6,140 bases of DNA from an uncultured Muribaculaceae bacterium (GTDB lineage: Bacteria > Bacteroidota > Bacteroidia > Bacteroidales > Muribaculaceae), in contig CAMWUM010000120.1 of NCBI GenBank assembly GCA_947177435.1, forward strand, positions 1 through 6,140, in the 5' to 3' direction. A program made the position numbers and the translations under genes. The notes under the pieces are model-generated. The model saw only the letters and a program-made list of their open reading frames with translations. It was not told where the DNA came from and ran no database searches. Shown piece after piece: positions 6,097-6,140 of this stretch (position 1 is its first letter; the number at the start of each line of letters is the position of its first letter).

Positions 6097-6140
6097 GCCA
6101 GGAGCGGAGGAGGGCGGCAACGGCGGCTGCGGGGCGGGGC
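6086..6140 (-). CDS. C-terminal end of an unidentified upstream gene (partial)
   Basis: Reading leftward from the right edge, one minus-strand frame stays open and ends at TAG (6086-6088), encoding PRPAAAVAALLRSWPAK. The strongly GC-rich codons stop sharply at this TAG, where the sequence turns AT-rich, as expected at a gene end. The Ala/Leu-rich tail ending in a charged residue looks like an ordinary helical C-terminus of a cytoplasmic protein. The family cannot be recognised from 17 residues. It has the same orientation as the operon but is separated from it by the promoter gap. Confidence 0.5.
   Translation of the reverse strand, partial: PRPAAAVAALLRSWPAK

Overview
The window reads as one gene cluster transcribed leftward (all supported genes are on the minus strand) from a GC-rich member of the Bacteroidota, most likely of the order Bacteroidales. 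The grounds are a Bacteroidota-type promoter (TTTG, 19 bp, TAATTTTG), A-rich start regions without Shine-Dalgarno sequences, and family-typical sequences of the LptF/LptG-like permease and the sugar nucleotidyltransferase. Muribaculaceae or Rikenellaceae would fit the base composition, but the family cannot be fixed from this window.

In transcription order, from the right edge: (1) the last codons of an unidentified gene (6086-6140); (2) a gap of about 105 bp holding the promoter, a near-duplicate 19-20 bp element on either side of it, and an imperfect inverted repeat over the -7 element; (3) a sugar-1-phosphate nucleotidyltransferase (5083-5979); (4) tgt, the tRNA-guanine transglycosylase of queuosine synthesis (3952-5082), starting on the base after the previous stop; (5) an LptF/LptG-type lipopolysaccharide export permease with a GTG start (2867-3940); (6) a MurF-type Mur ligase whose N-terminal substrate domain is replaced by a multi-pass membrane region (1235-2842); (7) a D-alanine--D-alanine ligase (41-1213). 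A further gene may begin at 19 and run off the left edge. Spacings are 0, 11, 24 and 21 bp, so this is very probably one operon.

The theme is mainly the cell envelope. The ligase makes D-Ala-D-Ala, the Mur ligase would attach it to a peptidoglycan precursor at the membrane, the permease belongs to the LPS export machine, and the nucleotidyltransferase probably makes an activated sugar for wall or surface glycans. tgt is the outsider, a tRNA modification gene.

The points most worth a second look are: the Tgt has lost all three zinc-binding cysteines while keeping its catalytic residues; the Mur ligase and Ddl look like a paired, Clostridia-like module rather than the usual Bacteroidota enzymes; and the promoter is framed by repeated sequence. 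I see no RNA gene, mobile element, CRISPR array or defence system.
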